From UBA525 sp964589765 (GTDB taxonomy: Archaea; Nanobdellota; Nanobdellia; Woesearchaeales; UBA525), in contig CAZPUM010000003.1 of assembly GCA_964589765.1 (NCBI GenBank), positions 1 through 64,000 of the forward strand: 64,000 nt of DNA, read 5' to 3'. The notes beneath the pieces are model-generated. The model ran no database searches. It was not told where the DNA came from and was given only the letters and a program-made list of their open reading frames with translations. Every line of letters begins with the position of its first letter. Position 1 is the first letter of the stretch. Both the position numbers and the translations under genes were made by a program. This document shows, piece after piece, positions 24,446-33,396 of this stretch.

Positions 24446-25039
24446 ATGAAAGATTCAGAGATTCGCCAGAAACTTCAGAAGGGATGGGTACATGCCATCG
24501 TAACATTTGAGGTTGCTGGAAAACCCAAAGAGCATGTTGAAAAATCACTTGACGAGTATGTTAAGAACCTGAAGAAGGATGAAAGAATCATCTTTCTAGA
24601 CGAGGAAAGAGAAGAGGCTATAGAGCACGAAGATGGCATATTCAGCGCTTTCAGTGAAGCCGAGCTTTTAGTGGATAAACTAGAGACATTCACCTGGCTC
24701 TGTATGAACTTCAGTCCCTCATCAATTGAGATTCTGGAACCTGACAACATGGATGTGACAAGCAGAGACCTAACAAACTGGCTTAACGATTTACTCAGCA
24801 AGATTCACGAAGTGGCACAAGAGCTTCGAGGCACAAAAGGAAGTCAAAAACACATGGTTGTTGCCATGAACCAGCTGATAAAGAATTCAATAAGACTCAC
24901 ACTTGAGCAAACCCCTAAAACTGAAGAAGAGATTTCAAAATCAACAGGAATCCTGGGAGAACAGCTTAAAGAATTCCTGACGTATCTTGTTGAGAAAGGT
25001 GAAGTTGTTGAGGTTGATGGCAAATACCAGATAGCATGA
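24446..25039 (+). CDS. Unknown protein with C-terminal winged helix, paired with ScpB
   Basis: 197 residues from ATG 24446, with TATA GTATATAAG about 26 bases before it; the longer frame from 24308 lies inside the upstream gene. The first 130 residues are acidic and helical; the last 50 (TEEEISKSTGILGEQLKEFL) look like a winged helix. It overlaps scpB by an ATGA, so the two products are made together. It sits where a ScpA kleisin would be expected but I cannot show kleisin homology. Confidence 0.65.
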   Translation: MKDSEIRQKLQKGWVHAIVTFEVAGKPKEHVEKSLDEYVKNLKKDERIIFLDEEREEAIEHEDGIFSAFSEAELLVDKLETFTWLCMNFSPSSIEILEPDNMDVTSRDLTNWLNDLLSKIHEVAQELRGTKGSQKHMVVAMNQLIKNSIRLTLEQTPKTEEEISKSTGILGEQLKEFLTYLVEKGEVVEVDGKYQIA

Positions 25040-25884
25040 GCAGTCCAAAGCATCAGGTTGAGGCACTTCTTTTCAGCAGTGGCAAGTCTATGACTATAGA
25101 ACAGCTTGCCGAACTATCAAAACTGGACAACGCCAAAGTCAAAAGAGCTTTGAAAGCATTACAGAAAGATTACGAATCAAGAGACTGCGCCATAGATATT
25201 GTGGGAGAAGGTGATGTCTGGAAGATGGCCGTGAGAAATGAACACCTGACTTTGGTAAGCAACATAGTTGCCGATACAGAATTGTCAAAAGCATGTATGG
25301 AAACCCTTGCAGTGATCGCTTTCAAGTATCCTAATATTCTACAGTCAGAGGTTGTTGAAAGTCGTGGAAGTAACGCTTATGAGCACATCAAAGAGCTTGA
25401 GAAATTAGGATTCCTCAACAAGAAACCCTCTGGTAGAAGCTACAAAATTTCACTCTCCGAAAAATTCTTCCAGTACTTTGAGGTCAAAGGAGAGAAAGAT
25501 ATAAAGAAACTTTTCAAAAGTATCAAAGTTCCTGACAAGGTTGGAGACCTTGATGTTGTTGATGTTTCAGAAGAGCAGAAAGACGCGAAAGGAAAACCTC
25601 TCGAAGGCATGGATGTTGTTGATGTATCTGATAATCCAGAGATCCCTGAAACGGTGCGTGAACAACGTGAAAGAGAGTTTGCCGAACAAGAAGCTCCTGA
25701 GTTGGCAAAAGTAAAAACAACCCCTGAAGAGAAAAAAGCTCAGCAGGCATTCCTAGAAGATTTAGACCAAAGAATTGCTAAACTTGACCGGAGAAATTCA
25801 GAACACGAAGCTGACCCCTTACTTAAAAGGCCCGAGCCTGAAGAAGAGGAACAGTCTGAAGAAGAGACTCCGGAATCCAATTAA
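25036..25884 (+). CDS. scpB: Segregation and condensation protein B
   Basis: 282 residues. Two tandem winged-helix domains typical of ScpB occupy about residues 1-160 (VEALLFSSGKSMTIEQLAEL; ETLAVIAFKYPNILQSEVVE; KKPSGRSYKISLSEKFFQYF). The C-terminal 110 residues are a charged Glu/Lys extension not normally present. ScpB joins ScpA and SMC in chromosome condensation. Start is by ATGA overlap with the upstream gene; RadB follows after 22 bases. Confidence 0.85.
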   Translation: MSSPKHQVEALLFSSGKSMTIEQLAELSKLDNAKVKRALKALQKDYESRDCAIDIVGEGDVWKMAVRNEHLTLVSNIVADTELSKACMETLAVIAFKYPNILQSEVVESRGSNAYEHIKELEKLGFLNKKPSGRSYKISLSEKFFQYFEVKGEKDIKKLFKSIKVPDKVGDLDVVDVSEEQKDAKGKPLEGMDVVDVSDNPEIPETVREQREREFAEQEAPELAKVKTTPEEKKAQQAFLEDLDQRIAKLDRRNSEHEADPLLKRPEPEEEEQSEEETPESN

Positions 25885-25906
25885 ATCACCCCCTATTCTC
25901 ACACTC

Positions 25907-26620
25907 ATGGAAAGAAAAATTCCCTCTGGCAGTGCAGTTATGGACTGGCTCCTAGAGGGCGGGTACGAAAAAGATGCTCTGACAACTATTTACGGCCCAC
26001 CAGGAAGCGGAAAAACCACCCTTGTGTTGCTCTGTATTGTAAACTCTGTTCTTGCAAGCAATAAAAAGGTGATTTACATCGATACAGAGGGTAATTTCTC
26101 AGCTAACCGCTTCGAACAATTGGCAGGCTGTGCAACCAAGGACGCAGCCAAACAGATAATATTCCTGCGTCCTGTTGATTTCGACGAGCAGGCTAAAGCT
26201 TTTGAACGCCTGAAAGAGCTCGTCGACCCAAAACGAATCGGACTGATTGTTCTTGACAGCGCGGCGATGCTTTACAGGTTGGAACTCGGAAAGAACCGCG
26301 ATGTCTATTCTGTCAACAGAGAGTTCGGACTACAGTTAAGCATGTTGACAGAGATTGCCCGCAAACAGAAGATTCCTGTGATTGTTACAAACCAGGTTTA
26401 TGCCGATTTAGACAATGAAGGGCAGACTAAAATCGTGGGCGGAGATATCTTGCGTTACGCAAGCAAGTGCCTGATTGAAATCAGGAGGTTCTCGGGAGGC
26501 AATCGTGCGGCTATTCTTAGAAAACATCGTTCTTTGCCCGAGGATAAACAGGTAATGTTCAGAATAGTTGAAAGCGGTATTAAAGAGATAGAAGAGGAGA
26601 TTACCCGTACAAATGAATAA
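25907..26620 (+). CDS. radB: DNA repair and recombination protein RadB
   Basis: 237 residues. RecA-core ATPase without the N-terminal HhH domain of RadA: Walker A GPPGSGKT (30-37), Walker B IGLIVLDSAA, L2-like region VNREFGLQLSML and VIVTNQVY. This matches RadB, the euryarchaeal RadA paralogue that assists recombination. Start ATG 25907; the earlier in-frame ATG lies inside scpB. The stop overlaps the DCC-family gene. Confidence 0.92.
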   Translation: MERKIPSGSAVMDWLLEGGYEKDALTTIYGPPGSGKTTLVLLCIVNSVLASNKKVIYIDTEGNFSANRFEQLAGCATKDAAKQIIFLRPVDFDEQAKAFERLKELVDPKRIGLIVLDSAAMLYRLELGKNRDVYSVNREFGLQLSMLTEIARKQKIPVIVTNQVYADLDNEGQTKIVGGDILRYASKCLIEIRRFSGGNRAAILRKHRSLPEDKQVMFRIVESGIKEIEEEITRTNE

Positions 26621-26933
26621 ACCTGTTGTGTACTATGACGGTATCTGTAATCTCTGCGACCGTTCAAAATCTTTTCTGGAAAAAATAGATAAAAATAATC
26701 GGTTGAGGTTTAAACCACAAAAAGACCCTCTGGAGTCTATAGTTCTTAAGGATTCAGAAGGGTCACACACAAAATCTGATGCACTTATCAGAATCGGACA
26801 GCATGTCGGAGGGATTTACAAAACAACTGTGATTGCAAAAATAATACCTAAAAAAATAAGAGACCTCGCATACGATTATGTTGCAAGGAACCGTTACAAG
26901 TGGTTTGGCACTTGCGAAATTACTCAGCAGTAA
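26613..26933 (+). CDS. DCC-family thiol-disulfide oxidoreductase-like protein (DUF393)
   Basis: 106 residues. The signature YDGICNLCDRS (about residues 8-18) with the CxxC pair identifies the DCC/DUF393 family, thioredoxin-like proteins usually annotated as thiol-disulfide oxidoreductases. It starts inside the end of radB and overlaps the convergent rps2 gene by 14 bases. No signal peptide. Confidence 0.85.
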   Translation: MNKPVVYYDGICNLCDRSKSFLEKIDKNNRLRFKPQKDPLESIVLKDSEGSHTKSDALIRIGQHVGGIYKTTVIAKIIPKKIRDLAYDYVARNRYKWFGTCEITQQ

Positions 26934-27530
26934 AGTCTTCTATTGTACCGTCAAATTTCAGGCCTCTACCTTCCATGTAAAGCTTTGTCAGCAAATAGAA
27001 TGCCAAACCAAGCGATTTCTTACCTTTGTTGTTACAAGGTACGACCAAATCAATGTTGTTAACCTGGTTGTTTGTGTCACAAAGTGCAATAACTGGAATT
27101 CCCACTTTGATTGCGTCTTGAACGGCGTTTCTATCAGGCCAAACATCAGTGACAACCATTATTTTTGCTTCCGTAAAAACACGAAGCTCAGGGNNNNNNN
27201 NNNGTTCGTCAGAATACCTGGAGGGTATCTTCCTGCGAAGCACTTGGCTCCGGTCATCTTTGCGAATTTCTTTACAGCCTTCCATCCGTTCTCTCTCCTT
27301 GAGACAACAATTATATCTTCAGATGAGTATTTACTAAGCATCTGGCCTGCAAGCTTCAGCCTCTCATCGATTGACTGGATATTCAGAACGGACAAACCGT
27401 CTTGTCTTGTCTTATAGATGAAATTTTTCATGTGCTTTGTCTTGAATTTTGTACCAATATGAATACCTGCCTTCAAATACTCCTCATTCGGAACCATTAG
27501 GTTCTCGACACTCTGTTCATCTTCTGTCAT
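26920..27530 (-). CDS. rps2: Ribosomal protein uS2, interrupted by an assembly gap
   Basis: About 200 residues. The N-terminal part has LKAGIHIGTKFKTKHMKNFI and RYPPGILTN; after ten N bases (27194-27203) the C-terminal part continues in another frame with PELRVFTEAKIMVVTDVWPD and IPVIALCDTNN, all typical of archaeal uS2. The reading frame is restored only if the N run is replaced by a one-base overlap of the flanks, so the gene is probably intact and the gap is artificial. Leader contains a 13-codon mini-ORF overlapping its ATG. Confidence 0.92.
27194..27203. other. Ten unknown bases (scaffold join)
   Basis: A run of ten N bases inside rps2. Its length is not compatible with an open frame; joining the flanks with one shared C gives ...ILTN-PELRVF..., which aligns without gap to the known uS2 pattern TNP...TEP. 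The join therefore likely stands for zero missing bases. Confidence 0.9.
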
Positions 27531-27568
27531 GATTTAACTCCAGCAAGAACGTGCTCGTCCCCGCCCAT
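27527..27568 (-). other. 13-codon leader mini-ORF before rps2
   Basis: ATG at 27568 opens 13 codons (MGGDEHVLAGVKS); its TGA overlaps the rps2 ATG as ATGA. The preceding bases GCGGTTCGCCAG and GAAATGGG match those before the mini-ORF at 20917-20958. The rps2 TATA (CCTTTATAAAT) is near 27652-27662, so the mini-ORF would lie inside a long leader that also contains a CCGC/GCGG hairpin. Confidence 0.4.
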
Positions 27569-27703
27569 TTCTTACCTGGCGAACCGCGAGTGCGGCCGGC
27601 ATCCACTCTGTCTATAGGACCCGTCGGTAATATTAGACGAAAACCGGCTTCGATTTATAAAGGTGACTGTAGGAATTAAAAATAACACAGAATTCCCATT
27701 CTC

Positions 27704-28336
27704 ATGGAAGACGAATATAGGTTCCCAGTTCCACCCGTAGATTACAAAATGTTTACGCGTCTTGCTGGACTGTTCGGAATTAAAAGATTTGGTGAAGCTG
27801 AAGACCGCCCAAGAATGGCCGATTTAGAGGATTTACAAAGGATTGATGAAAACTTATCCTATATCGCAATTAATTGTCATAATAACACTCAATTAGAACC
27901 TCTTGGAACTTTAGCGTTCAGATTTTTTCCAGAAGAGGATTATGATTATCCTGCCGTGTATCAAACAAGAAACGTTTTGATGCAGACCCACAGCCAAATT
28001 ATGGAAGTTTTGAAAGATGATATCTCAATCGACTGGCTCCCGACACCAAATAACAACAAGGGAATTCCGTTCATTCATGGAAAACTTTTGATGAAAGTTG
28101 GTGGCGTTTACCAACCATTCGAGTACCACAAACCGGGAAGAGAGTGTTCATTAGTCAGGATGAACAGACTTGAAACGGGAGATTTAGAAAAGGCAGTTAG
28201 TATTATCGCAGACCCAGAAAGGTTTGAAGGGATGGCTAGAATAAGAAGTAAAAAACCACACTCAATCCAGAGAACCATACTTCCATTCTTCGCATACTCA
28301 ATCGGTGCGGGCGACGGAATAAGCAATCACTCATGA
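27704..28336 (+). CDS. Unknown 210-residue soluble protein
   Basis: 210 residues with no recognised motif; acidic N-terminus, mixed alpha/beta composition, no signal peptide or membrane segment. Leaderless start: GGAATTAAAAAT lies about 27 bases before the ATG. Overlaps the convergent gene by ten bases. Confidence 0.6.
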   Translation: MEDEYRFPVPPVDYKMFTRLAGLFGIKRFGEAEDRPRMADLEDLQRIDENLSYIAINCHNNTQLEPLGTLAFRFFPEEDYDYPAVYQTRNVLMQTHSQIMEVLKDDISIDWLPTPNNNKGIPFIHGKLLMKVGGVYQPFEYHKPGRECSLVRMNRLETGDLEKAVSIIADPERFEGMARIRSKKPHSIQRTILPFFAYSIGAGDGISNHS

Positions 28337-29040
28337 TTCTCGATACTTCTAAGATGAACCTTTCCAGGATACCACTTCATCAGCCACTCGACATAAACCG
28401 CGTGAGGAACACATGTTTCTTTGTATTTCTCAACAAATTTCGCAAACTGCTCTTTGTGAGTTTTTACAACGCCCTTCACATTTTCAATAAGTTCCTTGTT
28501 TTCCTTGTCTACAAAAACATCCTTATCTGTTATGATGAGTTCCATCTTTGGTTTTACCATAATGAAAATCTCTGGAGCACCCCATAAATTGACAAGTTCA
28601 TTCTCAAGGTTGATAGGACCTTCAGTTCCAATTCTACCCACTCCTTCAGTCTTGACTCTTTCTCGAATCAGCAAAGCGGAAACTGCCGTTCTTTCCAGGT
28701 ACTCTTCAAAAAGCTGGTTAATCGAATATGCGCAGTTAAAAATATTAGGACCAAAGTCACCTATAGGAATCCAATTGTTATCCTCTTCAGTTTCAGACTT
28801 TGTTTCATCTATCTTGTGCCTGATTAACTCTTCATGTGCAGGCACAAACGAAGTATCTTCAAGTTGGTTTAAAATAAAAAGTTTCAGAAATAGATGAACG
28901 CGACTTCTTATCAAAAATTCCTCAAAAGAATGGGGTTTTACACCTTCAAGAGGAAATAGTTCTATCTGCTCAAAATCAGGAACAACCAGATCGTACTGAG
29001 CAGATGCTATCTTTACAGCTTGTAGTAGTTTCTCTTTCAT
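28327..29040 (-). CDS. Unknown 237-residue soluble protein
   Basis: 237 residues, helical in the first half and mixed in the second (WGAPEIFIMVKPKMELIITD), with a conserved-looking NNWIPIGDFGPNIFNCAYSI segment. No family is recognised. It lies downstream of nothing obvious and converges with another unknown gene. Confidence 0.6.
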   Translation of the reverse strand: MKEKLLQAVKIASAQYDLVVPDFEQIELFPLEGVKPHSFEEFLIRSRVHLFLKLFILNQLEDTSFVPAHEELIRHKIDETKSETEEDNNWIPIGDFGPNIFNCAYSINQLFEEYLERTAVSALLIRERVKTEGVGRIGTEGPINLENELVNLWGAPEIFIMVKPKMELIITDKDVFVDKENKELIENVKGVVKTHKEQFAKFVEKYKETCVPHAVYVEWLMKWYPGKVHLRSIENHE

Positions 29041-29071
29041 AACAGTAGGAAAAAAGAAGGAGTATAAAAAA

Positions 29072-31204
29072 TTAGTAGACAGGGTAAGGACTTTCGCTTG
29101 ATTCCAGGTCTATGTTCTTTACCTTGCCCAAGTCGTCCAACTCGTTGATTCTCAACAGGTTAGGGCTCTTTGTGTAGAGCAGGTCCTCAATGTAAAGCGA
29201 GCGCTCAACCATCTGCCCATAATACCTCTTGGAACTACCCTGGCTATGGTCAATCAAACCTCTCAGTTCGATATCCTCTGTATCGATATCAAAAACTAAC
29301 GCTCCATTGTAACTCGAACCTTCCTCGTAATCGTACGAGTAGGCAGGAAGCACTAGCAAGTTTTTCTCTCTGTCAAAGAGGAATGCCTTGTGTTCCCATT
29401 CAGCGCTAGTCTGACTGTACCTGTCTTTTGCAACCCATTGTGCGACCTCTTCAGGATTATTCACATCACTTACATCGAACAATGAAATCTTGATTCCTCT
29501 TGTTCGACCAGTGTCGGACGCATCGCGTCCGATTCCAATGATGTGGTCCTCATCATATGGGTGTAAGTACCTGGAGAATCCAGGAATCTTCAGCTCTCCG
29601 AGCTCCTCAATATCATTGGGGTCCGACAGGTCAATTACAAAGAACGGATCTACCTGTCGGAATGTGACCATGTAGAGTCTGTCCCCAACAAATCTTGTTG
29701 AGAATATTCTCTCTCCAGGCGCAAGACCTTCAAGCTCGTCCATTAACTCCATATTTCTGTCAAGAGTGTAGACATTGTTTGTTGGGTCTGAGTTTCTTGT
29801 TATTTCAACATCTGTCTTTTCTTGAATCACATCAACTGCTGGTTCGAACCATCTGCGATTCCACCAGGGATTGATTGTTGTTGCGACTCTCAGCACACCA
29901 TCATACTCATCCATAGCAAACTGGTTATGGATAGTTCCAGGAACATTTCCGGAACGCTCAATATCAATATCTCCTTCATCAACACTTATCTTATGAATCA
30001 CTGTCCACTCCATAGTGTCGTACTTCTGAATCTCTTCTTTAACTCTGGACTCAACCTCGTCAGTAAATTCCTCGCGTTCATCTCTATCCATGTACTGAAC
30101 ATACCTGTTGTAAATCTGGTAAATTTTATTCTTTTTTTCGGAAGGGGAAAGAACCAGGTTGTCAACATCCTTAATCTTCTCAATCAAATCCTTATCAGCA
30201 GAAGTTAGTCTTGGCTCAAGCAGGTCCATTGTGACCTCTTGTTGAATCTCCCACTCATTGACACGCCGTGTTGAAGCGATAAAGATATGCTCATGATTCA
30301 TGTACATGTTCTGACCGCCTTCAACAATCACTGTCTTGGATTCTATATTTTCAGTTTCAAGGTTGATTGCGTTTATAGTTGCAAACTGGGGGTTGTCATA
30401 AGGAATGTTGTATCTTGCAATATCATTAACCGCAACATTCTCAAGCACGTCTCCCCTGACGATTATTGGCATGGGCATTGGCCTGACTTCAGGCTCGCTG
30501 AGTGTTACAAAGTAAACCCAGTCTCCAGTCATCCTTGCCTGGAAGTACCTTCCTTCAAATTTGAATGACTCCAATTTCTCAGGGTCTGAGGGATTAGAGA
30601 CATCATAGATGTCAAAGTAAGTCATGCCCTGCCTGGGTACAAAGTCAATTCTTTCAAAGTAGTCGAGGTCATAGAAGTTTCCAAATACAGCAAGCCTGTC
30701 TCCATCAAGGAAAAGTCCTTGCGGGTTTGAATCAAACTTGATTGTTTCAACAACCTCTGCGTCTTCACCAGGGTATGCCTTGATGATAAACAGAGTATCT
30801 CCTGTAACTGTGTAGATGTAATCCCCATCAGTCTTCAGGATGTCTGCTTCGTCAACACCCTCAACCTGGACATTTGTTCCTGAGTAATCATTCTTTGCTG
30901 AGCCTCCTGTCATTGGAACAGAGTCGGAAACAGACTGTACCATTTCCATTGTTCTGGCAACATCAAGTCCGAACCCGCCACCGTAAGCGGTTCCACCCTG
31001 ATTTTCTGCAATAAATGATGCCAGTTCAGTCTCGGATGAGAATGTCTGTGTTTCGATGTCAACTTCAGGAGTAAAAGTCTCAGAGGTTTCAAAATCAGAG
31101 CCACCTGAGGGCCATCCCGAATCCGGCGGAACCTGTGACTGCGTACACGCAGAGAACACAAGCAACGCTAGTATCATAATTCCTGTGATATGTTTCATAG
31201 CCAT
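29072..31204 (-). CDS. Beta-propeller lipoprotein (PF09826-type)
   Basis: 710 residues. The signal sequence ends in lipobox LVFSAC (Cys20). The segment VEGVDEADILKTDGDYIYTV (about residues 113-132) is the hallmark of the secreted beta-propeller family; several blade-like repeats follow (for example FFVIDLSDPNDIEELGELKI; VFDIDTEDIELRGLIDHSQG). Family members are surface-exposed and of unknown ligand. Leaderless promoter with TTTATAAAACC about 27 bases before the ATG. Confidence 0.9.
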   Translation of the reverse strand: MAMKHITGIMILALLVFSACTQSQVPPDSGWPSGGSDFETSETFTPEVDIETQTFSSETELASFIAENQGGTAYGGGFGLDVARTMEMVQSVSDSVPMTGGSAKNDYSGTNVQVEGVDEADILKTDGDYIYTVTGDTLFIIKAYPGEDAEVVETIKFDSNPQGLFLDGDRLAVFGNFYDLDYFERIDFVPRQGMTYFDIYDVSNPSDPEKLESFKFEGRYFQARMTGDWVYFVTLSEPEVRPMPMPIIVRGDVLENVAVNDIARYNIPYDNPQFATINAINLETENIESKTVIVEGGQNMYMNHEHIFIASTRRVNEWEIQQEVTMDLLEPRLTSADKDLIEKIKDVDNLVLSPSEKKNKIYQIYNRYVQYMDRDEREEFTDEVESRVKEEIQKYDTMEWTVIHKISVDEGDIDIERSGNVPGTIHNQFAMDEYDGVLRVATTINPWWNRRWFEPAVDVIQEKTDVEITRNSDPTNNVYTLDRNMELMDELEGLAPGERIFSTRFVGDRLYMVTFRQVDPFFVIDLSDPNDIEELGELKIPGFSRYLHPYDEDHIIGIGRDASDTGRTRGIKISLFDVSDVNNPEEVAQWVAKDRYSQTSAEWEHKAFLFDREKNLLVLPAYSYDYEEGSSYNGALVFDIDTEDIELRGLIDHSQGSSKRYYGQMVERSLYIEDLLYTKSPNLLRINELDDLGKVKNIDLESSESPYPVY

Positions 31205-31263
31205 ACTAACCAGTTAAATGCGGTTTTATAAATACAATCCCAAGAGTTCAAGTTCAGTTGAAA

Positions 31264-31590
31264 CTACTCCCATCCTGCATTCCATTCGACGAGACCGCTT
31301 AGAATCTGTACAAACTCAATTCCTTTCTCAGAGAGCGCGTACTCCACTCTTGGAGGAACTTCAGCGTGTAAGGTTCTACTGATAAGGCCCAGAGATTCAA
31401 GCCTCTTTAATCTGGAGCTCAAAGTCTTTGTACTGCCAGAAATCTGGCCTGAGAGCTCCTTGAACCTTTTTTTACCTGTTGCCAGGTTGTCTAGAATTGC
31501 TTGCACAGTGCTGTCGCTCACAATTTCCAGGATTTCGGCCTGTGAAAGGCCCTGGATTAGTATTGTTTTCTGTGCAGAATCCACCTTCAT
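31264..31590 (-). CDS. HxlR-type winged-helix transcription regulator
   Basis: 108 residues. The core GKKRFKELSGQISGSTKTLS followed by SRLKRLESLGLISRTLHAEV and VEYALSEKG is the HxlR winged-helix pattern. The N-terminal 25 residues extend the usual domain. TATA GATATAAAAG lies about 26 bases before the ATG. It stands between a beta-propeller lipoprotein gene and a VTT-domain gene; the regulated target is unknown. Confidence 0.88.
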   Translation of the reverse strand: MKVDSAQKTILIQGLSQAEILEIVSDSTVQAILDNLATGKKRFKELSGQISGSTKTLSSRLKRLESLGLISRTLHAEVPPRVEYALSEKGIEFVQILSGLVEWNAGWE

Positions 31591-31621
31591 AATTGTGCGA
31601 ACACCCGGTTTCTTTTATATC

Positions 31622-32287
31622 TTATCCCTTAACATGCCTCTTAAGAGCATTTCTTGCAAGGTTTGTGACATAGAGTGTCACCAACACTGTTGCGATTAAA
31701 CCGACCATGAAAAAGACCCACTCCATGCTTGAGCGTCCAGAGTCAAGCTCTACCAATGACCCTGCCAGGGTTCCAAAGTAGACATACATTATTGTTCCTG
31801 GCAACATACCTATCCATGACGCGAAAAAGTATTTCCAAAAACCAATTTTTGTAAGACCGTACGCATAGTTCTGTAATGTGAAAGGGAAAAGAGGACTCAA
31901 CCTTGTAAGAAAAACAATCTTCCACCCTTCTTTTCCTACAGCATTGTCAATAGATTCGAACTTTTTTGGCAGTTTTTGTTCAACCCAGTCCCTTGCAAAA
32001 TACCTACCAATCAAAAAAGCCAAGCCTGCACCGATTGTGGATGCCAAACTTACAATGACTGTTCCCCAAAAAAGACCAAAAAGCAGACCTGCACCCAGTG
32101 TCAGAACACTTCCAGGGAATAACAGGATTATCCCAACAATATAGATGATACCGAAAACTAGGGGTGCCCAAATTCCTAGTGATTCCACCCAGAGTAACAA
32201 AGACTCTAGTAGAATTCTGATGTCAAAAATAAAAACCATTACTAGTAAAACGACAAGAAATACAGCTCCTAAAACAGGTTTTTTCAT
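31622..32287 (-). CDS. TVP38/TMEM64 (VTT domain) membrane protein
   Basis: 221 residues with about six membrane helices. The VTT/SNARE-associated signature is seen in GAGLLFGLFWGTVIVSLAST, IGAGLAFLIGRYFARDWVEQ and FLTRLSPLFPFTLQNYAYGL. The family is related to DedA proteins, several of which flip lipids such as undecaprenyl phosphate. Leaderless promoter (GATTTTTATACAATG). Confidence 0.88.
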   Translation of the reverse strand: MKKPVLGAVFLVVLLVMVFIFDIRILLESLLLWVESLGIWAPLVFGIIYIVGIILLFPGSVLTLGAGLLFGLFWGTVIVSLASTIGAGLAFLIGRYFARDWVEQKLPKKFESIDNAVGKEGWKIVFLTRLSPLFPFTLQNYAYGLTKIGFWKYFFASWIGMLPGTIMYVYFGTLAGSLVELDSGRSSMEWVFFMVGLIATVLVTLYVTNLARNALKRHVKG

Positions 32288-32360
32288 AATCAGAGCACAA
32301 AATCATTGTATAAAAATCAATTCCCAAAACCCATAATAAGAACTAACCTTTTCTAAACAC

Positions 32361-33332
32361 ATGACCCGCCTCAAACAAAAGAAGGAACTGCCCAGCACTG
32401 ATCCGAACGATGTTCGGTTCGGGACACCTTACGAGGTGGCAGATTACAGGGCAGAGAGATTGTGCGAAGGCGTAGAGACTGTGATTGAGATAGGTGCTGG
32501 AGCGGGATTCCAGACTGGAGCCTTCGCAGAACGTTCCGAGAAAGTGATTGCTGTCGATATCGACAGAGAACGCTTGAAAAGAGGAAACTTTCCCGGAAAC
32601 GTCGTATTAATCCCTGGCGATGCAATGGACCCTGTTGTTATCAAACAGATTAAGAAAGAAATCGTTGGCAAGTGTGTTGTTTTTCTGGACCCTGAGAGAC
32701 CAGCATCCTCAAAAAAAAGAAAGCTCGACGAAATCCAACCAAACCTGAAAAAGTTCGTCGAGATTTACTCAGAGATAACTGAAGCAATCTGTATGGAAAT
32801 GCCCCCTTTCCTAGAAGAGATACCTTGGAACTGCGAGAAGGAGTTCATCAGCATCAACGGTCAACTTAACAGACTTAATGTCTATTTGGGCAGTCTAAAG
32901 AAGTGCGACATCAGTGTTGTCAGACTGCCAGAATGGAAGAGAGTTGAACACTCAGGTCCGTTAAAGAATAAAGCACCTGAACCATTATTGGAAACCCCCA
33001 AGTATATCCTTTTACCTGACAAAGCTGTTGAGCACGCAGGAATCACAAATGAAATTCTTCCTGATAAATACATAGAGATACACTTGGGTAACAAAAGAGC
33101 TTTCCTGGTTCAGGATTTAGTAAGTAGTATTTTCTCAACACATAAGATTGTTGCGTCTGGAGACCGAAAGATGATAGAAAAAGCTCTTCCAAAGTTTGAA
33201 ACCGTGATTCTCCACGGGGGAATGAGCCAAACAGAACAGAAAAAGCTTCTTAAGCAACTCAACCAACTTTGCATTGGAAATGGAAGAGCACATCTTTTCA
33301 TGAGCACCACCTGGTATCTCACCACTCGATAG
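32361..33332 (+). CDS. Class I SAM methyltransferase with THUMP-like C-terminus
   Basis: 323 residues. The SAM motif is VIEIGAGAGFQTG (about 41-53), followed by VIAVDIDRERL and FLDPERPASSKKRK, the pattern of class I enzymes that carry a THUMP-like domain after the Rossmann fold (residues about 200-320, VRLPEWKRVEHSGPL onward). Substrate unknown, probably RNA. TATA-like CATAATAAG upstream. Confidence 0.75.
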   Translation: MTRLKQKKELPSTDPNDVRFGTPYEVADYRAERLCEGVETVIEIGAGAGFQTGAFAERSEKVIAVDIDRERLKRGNFPGNVVLIPGDAMDPVVIKQIKKEIVGKCVVFLDPERPASSKKRKLDEIQPNLKKFVEIYSEITEAICMEMPPFLEEIPWNCEKEFISINGQLNRLNVYLGSLKKCDISVVRLPEWKRVEHSGPLKNKAPEPLLETPKYILLPDKAVEHAGITNEILPDKYIEIHLGNKRAFLVQDLVSSIFSTHKIVASGDRKMIEKALPKFETVILHGGMSQTEQKKLLKQLNQLCIGNGRAHLFMSTTWYLTTR

Positions 33333-33340
33333 TGGATATT

Positions 33341-33355
33341 TTTCTCGACGACAAA
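33341..33355. promoter_or_regulatory. TTTCTCGACGACAAA site before the glucan phosphorylase gene
   Basis: Differs from the perfect palindrome at 21025-21039 by one base and has the same spacing (12 bases) to the TATA box (TTAAATA at 33367-33373). Confidence 0.6.
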
Positions 33356-33396
33356 ATGGCAAACCCTTAAATACTGAGTCAGAGATTTTTGTTATC

